NCBI GenBank assembly: GCA_947446925.1
Contig: CANFHU010000027.1
Coordinates: 1 to 33,951, forward strand
DNA: 33,951 nucleotides
Reading direction: 5' to 3'
Source: Flavobacteriia bacterium
GTDB lineage: Bacteria; Bacteroidota; Bacteroidia; Flavobacteriales_D; Crocinitomicaceae
Position 1 is the stretch's first letter. Each line of letters begins with the position of its first letter. The notes beneath the pieces are model-generated. The model did no database searches. It saw only the letters and a list, made by a program, of their open reading frames with translations, and had not been told where the DNA came from. A program made the translations under genes and the position numbers. Shown in pieces: positions 24,801 to 32,480 of the stretch.

Positions 24801-25643
24801 ATGGAAACAAAAGATTTACAAAACATAGCGTCTCAAGTTAGAAGAGACATCGTAAGAATGGTAGCTCAGGTAAGTTCAGGACACCCTGGTGGATCGCTAG
24901 GCTGCGCGGATTTCTTAACCGTTTTGTATTTTGATTCCATGAAACATTCCAATGCACCATTCTCTATGGATGGTAAAGGGGAAGATTTATTTTTCTTATC
25001 CAACGGGCACATTTCTCCAGTTTGGTACAGTGTACTAGCACGCGCTGGATACTTCCCAGTTGCTGATTTAGGTACTTTTCGTCGTTTAGGATCTAAACTG
25101 CAAGGACACCCAAGTACAGATAAAAAACTTCCAGGAATTCGTATTGCATCTGGTTCTTTAGGACAAGGGTTATCCAACGCGATTGGTGCGGCGGAAACCA
25201 AAAGATTAAACGGAGACGATGCATTTGTATTCACCTTACATGGGGATGGTGAATTACAAGAAGGTCAAATCTGGGAAGCTGCGATCTATGCTGCTGCTAA
25301 AAAAGTAGACAAACTGATTGCTACCATCGATTATAATGGTCGTCAAATTGATGGTGACGTAAACGATGTAATGAATCTTGGAAATTTAGCGGCTAAATTT
25401 ACTGCCTTTGGTTGGATTGTTTATGAAATGGATGGACATAATATCGATGAAATAAAAGCGACAATAGCGAAAGCAAAAGCAGGCGCTGGTCAAGGAAAAC
25501 CTTCGGTTATCGTTATGAAAACGGAGATGGGTAAAGGCGTTGATTTTATGGAAGGAACACATAAATGGCATGGTTCCGCACCTAATGCGGAACAACTTGC
25601 TTCCGCTTTAGCGCAATTAGATGAAACACTAGGAGATTACTAA
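24801..25643 (+). CDS. Transketolase, N-terminal (TPP-binding) subunit
   Basis: This 280-residue protein is the first half of a split transketolase. The TPP pyrophosphate motif is intact: GDG at 148-150, followed by ELQEGQIWEA, with N179 in IDYNGRQIDG about 30 residues later. SSGHPGGSLG (25-34) and GSLGQGLSNAIG (118-129) are also typical. With the second subunit it transfers two-carbon ketol units between sugar phosphates in the non-oxidative pentose phosphate pathway. The start at ATG 24801 follows the promoter element. A VWA-domain gene begins immediately at its stop, and the second transketolase subunit follows after that. Confidence 0.93.
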   Translation: METKDLQNIASQVRRDIVRMVAQVSSGHPGGSLGCADFLTVLYFDSMKHSNAPFSMDGKGEDLFFLSNGHISPVWYSVLARAGYFPVADLGTFRRLGSKLQGHPSTDKKLPGIRIASGSLGQGLSNAIGAAETKRLNGDDAFVFTLHGDGELQEGQIWEAAIYAAAKKVDKLIATIDYNGRQIDGDVNDVMNLGNLAAKFTAFGWIVYEMDGHNIDEIKATIAKAKAGAGQGKPSVIVMKTEMGKGVDFMEGTHKWHGSAPNAEQLASALAQLDETLGDY

Positions 25644-26999
25644 TTGAAAAAGTTACTTTTCATACTTTGTTTTTGTTTTTCCCTTGTTTCTTTTGGACAA
25701 GAGAAACTAACCCGTATCCTATTTATCTTGGATGCTTCTAACAGTATGAATGCAACTTGGAGTGACAATCAAACACGTATTGAAGCAGCGAAAGAATTAC
25801 TTGCACAAGCGGTAGATAGCCTTGTTGGAAGTGAAAATTTAGAAATTGCTTTGCGTGTATATGGACACCAATCTCCTATTACTGCTACCTTTCAAGATTG
25901 TAACGATACCAAATTAGAAGTTCCTTTTGCCAAAGATAATTATGGTCGGGTAAAAGGAATGATTAAAACAATCAAAGCGAAAGGAACGACGCCCATTGCG
26001 CGCTCGTTAGAAGCAGCAGCGGAAGATTTTCCAGATATGAATTCACGGAATATCATCATCTTAATCACCGATGGATTAGAAGCATGTGATAATGATCCAT
26101 GTGTAATTGCTAAAAAACTGCATGATAAAGGTGTGGTGGTTACCCCTTTTGTAATCGGTTTAGGTTTAGATCTTTCGTATTTAGAACAATTTAAATGTAT
26201 CGGAAGTTACTCGGAAGCAGAATCTAAAAGCGCTTTTAAAAACGCCTTAAAAAGTGTTGTAAACAAAGCATTGGTTAATACAACGGTTGAAGTAGATTTA
26301 AAAGACATAACAGGTAAACCATCCGAAACAGATGTTACCATGTTCTTTTATAAGGCTGGTACAAATCAGATGAAATATACCATGCAACATACCATTAATC
26401 GCTATGGTAATCCGGATACATTAATTTTAGATCCTTCGATTAAATATGATTTGGTAGTCAACACCTTACCGCGTAGAGAAGTAATTGATATTACTATCAA
26501 GAAAAATACGCATAACGTAATTCCTGTGGATGCACCTCAAGGATACATTCGTTGCCGATTAAATAACGCTTCTAGATCGTATGATATCGAAAGCCGTGTA
26601 ATGCTAGCAAACGAACCAACCACCCTAAATGTGCAAGATTTAAATGAATCGGAAAAATACATCGTAGGTAAATATACGGTCGAAGTGCTTACGCTTCCTC
26701 GTTTATACTTTACGGTACAGGTAAATCAAAGTAGCACGACAAACATCGAATTTGAAGCACCTGGATTATTTATGTATAAATGTAATAATCCTACCATCGG
26801 ACAAGTTTTCGTGTTAAATACACAAGGAAAATGGGATTGGGTTTGCAACTTAGATGGTCAATCTTTAACGGGTCAATGGAACTTACAACCAGGACAATAC
26901 AAAATTTCTTACCGTATGAAAAGTATCAAATCTTCGATCTATTCCTACGAACAAGACTTTAGAATATTATCAAATAAAACAACCTCTTTAAATTTATAA
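25644..26999 (+). CDS. Secreted von Willebrand factor A domain protein
   Basis: This is a 451-residue exported protein. It starts at a TTG directly after the transketolase stop; only this start gives the signal peptide (KKLLFILCFCFSLVSFGQ). The VWA domain spans about 22-210. The MIDAS DxSxS is D30-A-S32-N-S34, T118 lies in AKGTTPIARSL, and the acidic ITDGLEAC segment follows, so metal binding looks intact. The rest (about 215-451) is beta-rich and unrecognised. There is no T9SS domain or lipobox, so it may be periplasmic. The next gene starts 2 bp after its stop. Why an exported VWA protein sits between two metabolic subunits is unclear. Confidence 0.85.
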   Translation: MKKLLFILCFCFSLVSFGQEKLTRILFILDASNSMNATWSDNQTRIEAAKELLAQAVDSLVGSENLEIALRVYGHQSPITATFQDCNDTKLEVPFAKDNYGRVKGMIKTIKAKGTTPIARSLEAAAEDFPDMNSRNIIILITDGLEACDNDPCVIAKKLHDKGVVVTPFVIGLGLDLSYLEQFKCIGSYSEAESKSAFKNALKSVVNKALVNTTVEVDLKDITGKPSETDVTMFFYKAGTNQMKYTMQHTINRYGNPDTLILDPSIKYDLVVNTLPRREVIDITIKKNTHNVIPVDAPQGYIRCRLNNASRSYDIESRVMLANEPTTLNVQDLNESEKYIVGKYTVEVLTLPRLYFTVQVNQSSTTNIEFEAPGLFMYKCNNPTIGQVFVLNTQGKWDWVCNLDGQSLTGQWNLQPGQYKISYRMKSIKSSIYSYEQDFRILSNKTTSLNL

Positions 27000-27001
27000 G
27001 C

Positions 27002-27955
27002 ATGATTGAATTTGAAATTTTTGGAAACAAAGATACTCGCTCTGGATTTGGCGAAGGATTACATGAACTTGGAAAAAGTAACAACGAAGTGGTAGCACTT
27101 TGTGCGGATTTAATCGGTTCGTTAAAAATGGATGCTTTTGTTAAAGATTTTCCAGAACGTTTCTTTCAAGCAGGTATTTCGGAAGCAAATATGATTGGTA
27201 TGGCTGCTGGTATGACTATCGGTGGTAAAATTCCGTTCACAGGAACATTTGCAGCGTTTTCAACTGGACGTGTGTATGATCAAATTCGTCAATCGGTTGC
27301 TTATTCCAATAAAAATGTTAAAATCTGTGCTTCACATGCTGGTTTAACATTGGGGGAAGATGGTGCAACACACCAAATTTTGGAAGACATCGGAATGATG
27401 AAGATGTTACCAAATATGACGGTTGTGGTACCTTGCGATTTCAACCAAACTAAACAAGCAACTTTAGCAATTGCAGAACACGAAGGACCGGTATATTTAC
27501 GTTTTGGTCGTCCGGTAATGCCTATTTTCATCAAACCAGATGCGGAATTCAAAATCGGTAAAGCAGATGTATTAATCGAAGGGACAGATGTGACAATCGT
27601 TGCGTGTGGACACTTAGTTTGGAAATCCATTGAAGCTGCAAAAGTATTAGAAGCACAAGGGGTGAGCGTAGAATTAATCAACATGCATACCATCAAACCT
27701 TTAGATAAAGAAACTTTACTAAAATCATTGGCTAAAACAAAATGTGTGGTAACTGCGGAAGAGCACATGCGTGCTGGTGGTTTAGGTGATTCTGTAGCAC
27801 AAGTAATTACAACAGAATTCTTAGTACCACAAGAATATGTGGCTGTCAACGACTCTTTCGGAGAAAGTGGAACACCAATGGAATTAATGACGAAATACCA
27901 CATCGACGCACAAGATGTAGTGGATGCTTGTTTGAAGGTGATTAAAAGAAAATAA
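27002..27955 (+). CDS. Transketolase, C-terminal subunit
   Basis: This 317-residue protein is the pyrimidine-binding and C-terminal half of transketolase. The catalytic Glu is E61 in QAGISEANMIGMAAG. CASHAGLTLGEDGATHQ (about 103-119) is the usual loop contributing cofactor and substrate contacts, and a C-terminal Rossmann-like domain starts near residue 190 (DVTIVACG). It pairs with the N-terminal subunit encoded two genes upstream. The gene begins 2 bp after the VWA stop, so expression is coupled. REP-like palindromes follow its stop. Confidence 0.93.
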   Translation: MIEFEIFGNKDTRSGFGEGLHELGKSNNEVVALCADLIGSLKMDAFVKDFPERFFQAGISEANMIGMAAGMTIGGKIPFTGTFAAFSTGRVYDQIRQSVAYSNKNVKICASHAGLTLGEDGATHQILEDIGMMKMLPNMTVVVPCDFNQTKQATLAIAEHEGPVYLRFGRPVMPIFIKPDAEFKIGKADVLIEGTDVTIVACGHLVWKSIEAAKVLEAQGVSVELINMHTIKPLDKETLLKSLAKTKCVVTAEEHMRAGGLGDSVAQVITTEFLVPQEYVAVNDSFGESGTPMELMTKYHIDAQDVVDACLKVIKRK

Positions 27956-28024
27956 ATTAATATTATATAAATTTTGTTTGATAAAAAATATTAAATAAAA
28001 TTAATATCTAATTACGGGTATTCG

Positions 28025-28098
28025 TTTCCCTCCTTGAGGAGAGAAAGCTTTGCTTTCGAAGACCAAGCATTAGCGCAAGAAGATTAAGGGAGGTGAAA
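28025..28098 (+). repeat. REP-like palindromic element with an insertion
   Basis: The element begins TTTCCCTCCTTGAGGAG and ends GATTAAGGGAGGTGAAA. Compared with the unit at 28144-28177 read in reverse, it carries about 39 extra bases. These include a small hairpin GAAAGC-TTT-GCTTTC at 28043-28057. Confidence 0.55.
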
Positions 28099-28143
28099 TT
28101 ACTTTTGTTCACTAAAATATTATCTAGTTGTATTTAATAAAAG

Positions 28144-28177
28144 TCACCCTCCTCAATCCTCCCTCAAGGGAGGAAGC
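28144..28177 (-). repeat. REP-like palindromic element
   Basis: TCACCCTCCTCAA is followed by TCCTCCCT-CA-AGGGAGGA, a perfect 8-bp inverted repeat at 28158-28175. The unit is in inverse orientation to the one at 28025-28098. Confidence 0.6.
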
Positions 28178-28225
28178 TTAAAACCATTGTTTTTTCATTA
28201 AAATAACAATCGAAATAAGGTTAAT

Positions 28226-29413
28226 ATGTCAACAGAATCTTCCTTCTTATCCACACAAGGTCAAACGAATCCTTACCCTTATTTAATCGATGTGGCGTCC
28301 GCCGAAGGAATCTACATTTACGATAAATCCGGAAAAGCATACATGGATATGATTGCCGGCGTTGCGGTAAGTAATGTCGGACACTCCCATCCAAAAATCA
28401 AACAAGCCATTAAAGACCAGGTCGACAAGCACATGCATGTCATGGTATACGGCGAATACATACAAGACAGTACCTTGGCCTTGTGTCAAAAATTGACTTC
28501 CCTCCTACCTGCAAATTTAAACTGTGTATATCCAGTAAATTCCGGTACGGAAGCCAACGAAGCAGCTATCAAACTTGCGAAACGTGTCACTGGTAGAACG
28601 GAAATTGTTTCTTTTCGTGGTTCCTACCATGGGAGTACCAATGGTTCTTTGAGTATTTCTGGGAATGAAGTCAAAAAACAAGCGTTTCGCCCTTTATTAC
28701 CAGATGTACGCTTTTTACAACACAATAACATACAAGATTTAGAGCAAATCACATCCAAAACAGCAGGAGTCATACTAGAAACCATTCAGGGAGATGCAGG
28801 TGTACGTGAATCTTCCCTCGCATTTTTAACTGCACTTAGAAACAAATGTAACGAGGTTGGTGCCTTACTCATCTTCGATGAAATTCAATGTGGCATGGGT
28901 CGCGCTGGACGCACCTTCGCATTCGAACGTACAGGCATTGTTCCGGATGCACTTACCTTAGGAAAAGCACTTGGTGGTGGATTACCTATCGGAGTTTTAG
29001 TTTCTTCGCACGAGAATTTAAACGAATTCACCTACAACCCAATGTTGGGTCATATCACTACATTTGGAGGAAACCCTGTCATTGCAGCCAGTGCCAATGC
29101 TTTTTTAGAAGTATTAACATCCGAAGTGGATTACCAAGAAGTGGATCGCCTAGGACAATTACTGGTTGACCTACTCGCAACTGAACAAGAAATCAAAGAA
29201 ATCCGTCGTGTGGGTATGATGTTTGCCTTCGACATGGAATCCTTTGAACGCGTTGAAAAAGTCGTAAAACGTTGCCTAGAATTGGGATTAATCAGTTTTT
29301 GGTTTTTATCGCATCCATACAGTTTCCGTTTGTCTCCTCCCCTAACAATTACGGAAGAAGAAATGAAAAAAGCGGGAGATATTATTTTGAGAGCGATTAG
29401 AGAAACGAGGTGA
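28226..29413 (+). CDS. Class III PLP-dependent aminotransferase (acetylornithine/ornithine type)
   Basis: This is a 395-residue cytoplasmic enzyme. The class III signature is intact: residues 213-222 (ALLIFDEIQC, D218 for the pyridine nitrogen) and the PLP lysine K247 in LTLGKALGGGLPIG. NSGTEANEAAIKLAK (105-119) binds the phosphate, and SYHGST (133-138) is typical. The sequence resembles the argD/rocD group that moves the delta- or N-acetyl-protected amino group of ornithine derivatives to 2-oxoglutarate. Exact substrate is uncertain, and no arginine biosynthesis gene lies nearby. It is flanked by REP-like DNA upstream, and a minisatellite begins directly after its stop. Confidence 0.88.
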   Translation: MSTESSFLSTQGQTNPYPYLIDVASAEGIYIYDKSGKAYMDMIAGVAVSNVGHSHPKIKQAIKDQVDKHMHVMVYGEYIQDSTLALCQKLTSLLPANLNCVYPVNSGTEANEAAIKLAKRVTGRTEIVSFRGSYHGSTNGSLSISGNEVKKQAFRPLLPDVRFLQHNNIQDLEQITSKTAGVILETIQGDAGVRESSLAFLTALRNKCNEVGALLIFDEIQCGMGRAGRTFAFERTGIVPDALTLGKALGGGLPIGVLVSSHENLNEFTYNPMLGHITTFGGNPVIAASANAFLEVLTSEVDYQEVDRLGQLLVDLLATEQEIKEIRRVGMMFAFDMESFERVEKVVKRCLELGLISFWFLSHPYSFRLSPPLTITEEEMKKAGDIILRAIRETR

Positions 29414-29419
29414 TTAGAA

Positions 29420-29491
29420 GATTTGAAAATTTGAAGATTTGAAGATTTGAAGATTTGAAGATTTGAAGATTTGAAGATTTGAAGATTTGAA
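29420..29491 (+). repeat. 8-bp tandem repeat (GATTTGAA x9)
   Basis: Nine units of GATTTGAA run from 29420 to 29491; the second has A for the first G. The array starts 7 bp after the aminotransferase stop codon. Confidence 0.9.
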
Positions 29492-29645
29492 GATTAGCAG
29501 ATTGTAGATTAGCAGATTGTAGATTAGAAGATTGCAAATTAGTAGATTGCAGATTAGAAGATTTTAGATTAGAAGATTGCAGATTAGTAGATTGCAGATT
29601 AGTAGATTAGTAGATTGTAGATTAGAAGATTGCAGATTAGAAGAT
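29492..29645 (+). repeat. 15-bp tandem repeat (GATTAGNAGATTGCA)
   Basis: About ten units of GATTAGNAGATTG(C/T)A follow the 8-bp array without a gap, one of them expanded by an extra 'gattagta'. The unit can be read as an 8-mer plus a 7-mer derived from the neighbouring 8-bp repeat. Confidence 0.85.
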
Positions 29646-29670
29646 CTTAAATATATTAAAAATCGTTTTT

Positions 29671-29757
29671 GCAACGATTACAGCGCTTATTCATAGCGAA
29701 TAATGCAACGATTAGATAATTTGCGTCGAATAATGCGTATATTTAACGCATATTATG
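29671..29757 (+). promoter_or_regulatory. Repeat-rich upstream region of the Fic gene
   Basis: GCAACGATTA occurs at 29671 and 29705, and CGAATAATGC at 29697 and 29727 (30 bp apart). ATGCGT (29733-29738) and ACGCAT (29746-29751) form an inverted repeat with a 7-base spacer, ending 3 bp before the Fic ATG. The layout suggests operator sites, possibly for autoregulation by the Fic protein's C-terminal winged helix. Confidence 0.4.
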
Positions 29758-30873
29758 CAACGAATAAAATCATATATCTATCAAAAACCTGATTGGCCCT
29801 ATTTTACTTGGCGAAATGATGTATTAATTCCACTATTGAGTGAAGTAAGGAATTTGCAAGGTCGTTTAATGGGTAAAATGGAATCTTTGGGTTTTCAGTT
29901 GAAAAACGAAGCGCTGTTAGATACATTAACGCTTGATGTATTAAAAACTTCTGAAATTGAAGGGGAAATATTAAATACCGAGGAAGTTCGTTCTTCGATT
30001 GCCCGTCGGCTTGGGATTGAATTAGCAGGTGCCATTGATTCGGAGCGAAATGTAGATGGCGTTGTGGAAATGATGCTGGATGCGACCCAAAATTGTTTTC
30101 AAGCACTAACGAAAGAACGATTGTTTAACTGGCATGCAGCACTTTTTCCAACAGGAAGAAGTGGGATGTATCCGATACGGGTAGCCGATTGGCGCCAGGA
30201 TAGTACCGGACCAATGCAGGTTGTTTCGGGTGGTATAGGAAAAGAGCGCGTTCATTTTCAAGCACCAGATTCCGTTACAATTGAACAAGAAATGCACCGT
30301 TTTTTAGAGTGGTATAACCAGGAAAATCAGTTAGATTTAGTACTTAAAGCCTCCGTTGCGCACCTTTGGTTTATAACCATACATCCATTTGACGATGGAA
30401 ACGGACGAATTGCACGTGCCTTGACAGATACATTATTAGCACGCTCCGACAAAAGCAATCAACGGTTTTACAGTATGTCTGCGCAAATTAGAATCGAACG
30501 TAAATATTACTATGAAATACTAGAAAGTACCCAAGAAGGTTCGTTAGACATTACGCGATGGATACTTTGGTTTTTAGAATGTTTGGCGCGTTCTTTGAAA
30601 AATTCGGAGGAACTATTAAGTCGTATTTTAGCAAAGGCACACTTTTGGAATATCCATAGCGAAATCCATTTGAATGCGCGACAAAAAATCATGTTAAACA
30701 AATTACTCGATGGTTTTGATGGCAACCTCAATTCTTCAAAGTGGTCAAAAATTACAAAATGTTCCAAAGATTCTGCCATTCGTGATATCAACGAATTAAT
30801 ACAACATGGTATTTTGGAGAAAGCAGAAGCAGGAGGAAGAAGTGTAAGTTATCGTTTGTTAGTATTCAGTTAG
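29755..30873 (+). CDS. Fic-family AMP-transferase-like protein with DUF4172 and wHTH
   Basis: This 372-residue protein has three parts. An N-terminal DUF4172-like region (about 1-85, YIYQKPDWPYFTWRND) comes first. The Fic core follows at about 100-270, with an intact catalytic motif HPFDDGNGRIAR at 210-221 (H210 general base, D214 metal, R218/R221 phosphate contacts). A C-terminal winged helix lies at about 300-372. The inhibitory motif (S/T)xxxE(G/N) is present upstream as T65-S-E-I-E69-G70, so this is a self-inhibited (class II) Fic protein. Family members transfer AMP to a target protein's hydroxyl side chain; the target is unknown. No separate antitoxin gene is present. Its upstream DNA is repeat-rich. 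Confidence 0.9.
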   Translation: MQRIKSYIYQKPDWPYFTWRNDVLIPLLSEVRNLQGRLMGKMESLGFQLKNEALLDTLTLDVLKTSEIEGEILNTEEVRSSIARRLGIELAGAIDSERNVDGVVEMMLDATQNCFQALTKERLFNWHAALFPTGRSGMYPIRVADWRQDSTGPMQVVSGGIGKERVHFQAPDSVTIEQEMHRFLEWYNQENQLDLVLKASVAHLWFITIHPFDDGNGRIARALTDTLLARSDKSNQRFYSMSAQIRIERKYYYEILESTQEGSLDITRWILWFLECLARSLKNSEELLSRILAKAHFWNIHSEIHLNARQKIMLNKLLDGFDGNLNSSKWSKITKCSKDSAIRDINELIQHGILEKAEAGGRSVSYRLLVFS

Positions 30874-30930
30874 ATTTTAAAATACTTCCTTGACTACTAT
30901 TTTTTATTTAAGTATAAAATAAATATTTCA

Positions 30931-31392
30931 CTAATTTTTCCTTTGAAAACCACTAATTTTTAGCTGTTTTAGCCCTTTTTTTGATAATAAATTAAATGTT
31001 AAAATAGTTTGATTTGTGTAAATATCTAATCCAAAACTACCTCCTTGAATAGAATCTGAATCTTTTTTAATAGCAATTCCAAGATATTTTGCTGCATCCT
31101 TAGTTTCATAAACATATTGCTTAAAATCAGCAGTAAAGTGCTTGAGATAATTTGGTAGATTTAATTTGGTGTTTATAGTAAAATCTAGTTTAAAACTATC
31201 AATGTATTTAACATCTATGGTTGCATTTGGATCTGTATAGGGATAGTCTGAATAATGTAATGACCCAATTGATCCTGCTGTATACGTTCCACCTGCATAA
31301 GCAATTCCTATTTGATTATTAGTTGGTGTATTTGTAGTTTTCTTACAGCTTAAAAGCGCTGTAATTAAGAGCAGTGATACTATTATTTTCAT
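30931..31392 (-). CDS. Hypothetical lipoprotein
   Basis: This is a 153-residue protein with a lipoprotein signal ending LLSC (lipid on C15 when counted from the ATG at 31392). An in-frame TTG 21 bp further upstream overlaps the previous gene's stop, but it would only lengthen the signal's n-region, so the ATG is preferred. The mature part is about 138 residues, beta-rich, and not recognised; it has VDVKY-like strands and ends LKQLKISGFQRKN. It lies 17 bp downstream of the propeller lipoprotein gene and probably shares its operon and location. Confidence 0.7.
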   Translation of the reverse strand: MKIIVSLLLITALLSCKKTTNTPTNNQIGIAYAGGTYTAGSIGSLHYSDYPYTDPNATIDVKYIDSFKLDFTINTKLNLPNYLKHFTADFKQYVYETKDAAKYLGIAIKKDSDSIQGGSFGLDIYTNQTILTFNLLSKKGLKQLKISGFQRKN

Positions 31393-31409
31393 AGTTACTG
31401 TTTTAAAAT

Positions 31410-32429
31410 TCAATTAGTTTTTGTTTTACTCAATTTAGAAACACCTTCTCCTGTAACTATCCATTTGTTGTCTTGTTTGTCAACTGCAATATCTCCGATT
31501 CCATAATCTAGTATTTTACTATTTAATGGAGTATAATTTGTCCAATTTGAGTTATTATATTTTGACAACCCCTTTGCTGTTCCTACCCAAATATTATTAA
31601 ACTTGTCAACAGCAATTGAGGTTGTCATATTATTAATTAAACCAGAATTTACAGAATTAAAATTCTCCCATATTTTACCATCATACTTACTTATACCTCC
31701 TTCCTCTGTTGCTACCCAAAGATTTCCTAGATTATCAAAAACCATATCCACAATCTGATTACTGCCAATCATAGAATTAGACTGATTAAATGTCTCTGTT
31801 ACTTTATTTTGAGCAATATCATATTTTATCAAGCCATTATAACTACCTGCTATCCATAATTGATTATTATGATATTTCATTTTGCTTACTAATACTCCAG
31901 TATATTTATTTAAATTAAAATTTATAGTACTATTATTTACATTAATTAAATTAGCATTATGAGAATTTGAATTAAGTCCGTTTACAATCCACAAATTACC
32001 CTGATCATCATATTGTGCCGCAACAACTGATAGATACATATGATTAATAGAGTCTTGATAATTGAAAGTTGTTCCGTCAAAAGTTGTAAGACCACCATAA
32101 ATACCGTATAATTTTTTTTGCATATTTATTGGATTTACCACCAACTGATTAAAAAAGTAATTAGAGCAAGCAAAATAATTCCATTTGGAATCAAAAGAAT
32201 ATAAACCTCCTACAGCAACAAACCATTTTGTATCATTTTTGTCAATCTCAACACTTGTGGCATTTTGTATATTTTCATAATTAACCCAACAGGTATCATT
32301 GATATTGCACTTGGAATTATTAGTTGTATTATTTGTTGTACTACTATTTGAGCTGTTGTTAGGACTCGTGTTTGCTTTCTTACAGCTAACCAATGCTATA
32401 ACCAATAGCAGAGATAATATTTTTTCCAT
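31410..32429 (-). CDS. Lipoprotein with Reg_prop-like beta-propeller repeats
   Basis: This is a 339-residue protein. The lipoprotein signal is short (MEKILSLLLVIALVSC, lipid on C16), followed by an Asn/Ser/Thr-rich linker (about 20-42). The rest consists of propeller-blade repeats with the two-component-regulator-propeller pattern 'D..GNLWVATEEGGISKYDG' (about 233-252), 'NNIWVGTAKGLSKYN' and 'DNKWIVTGEGVSKL'. Such blades also form the sensor part of hybrid histidine kinases, but no kinase domain is present, so this is a stand-alone surface lipoprotein. It lies 51 bp after the FISUMP gene, in the same direction. Confidence 0.8.
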   Translation of the reverse strand: MEKILSLLLVIALVSCKKANTSPNNSSNSSTTNNTTNNSKCNINDTCWVNYENIQNATSVEIDKNDTKWFVAVGGLYSFDSKWNYFACSNYFFNQLVVNPINMQKKLYGIYGGLTTFDGTTFNYQDSINHMYLSVVAAQYDDQGNLWIVNGLNSNSHNANLINVNNSTINFNLNKYTGVLVSKMKYHNNQLWIAGSYNGLIKYDIAQNKVTETFNQSNSMIGSNQIVDMVFDNLGNLWVATEEGGISKYDGKIWENFNSVNSGLINNMTTSIAVDKFNNIWVGTAKGLSKYNNSNWTNYTPLNSKILDYGIGDIAVDKQDNKWIVTGEGVSKLSKTKTN

Positions 32430-32480
32430 AATTTTAGTTTTTAATTATTAGCCTATTTTTAAGACAGTTGTTGTTATGCA

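Larger units (their letters stand above)
29414..29754. other. Intergenic region: minisatellite plus Fic upstream repeats
   Basis: These 341 bases hold the 8-bp and 15-bp tandem arrays (29420-29645), then a repeat-rich promoter region of the Fic gene (29671-29757). No ORF was recognised. Confidence 0.7.

Noticed and set aside
27301-27903. Minus-strand ORF of 200 residues in the transketolase C-terminal gene.
   Set aside because: It is a shadow of a well-conserved enzyme gene and has no supporting motif.
29420-29645. CRISPR array.
   Set aside because: The units are 8 and 15 bp with no unique spacers, and no cas genes are near. This is a simple tandem repeat.
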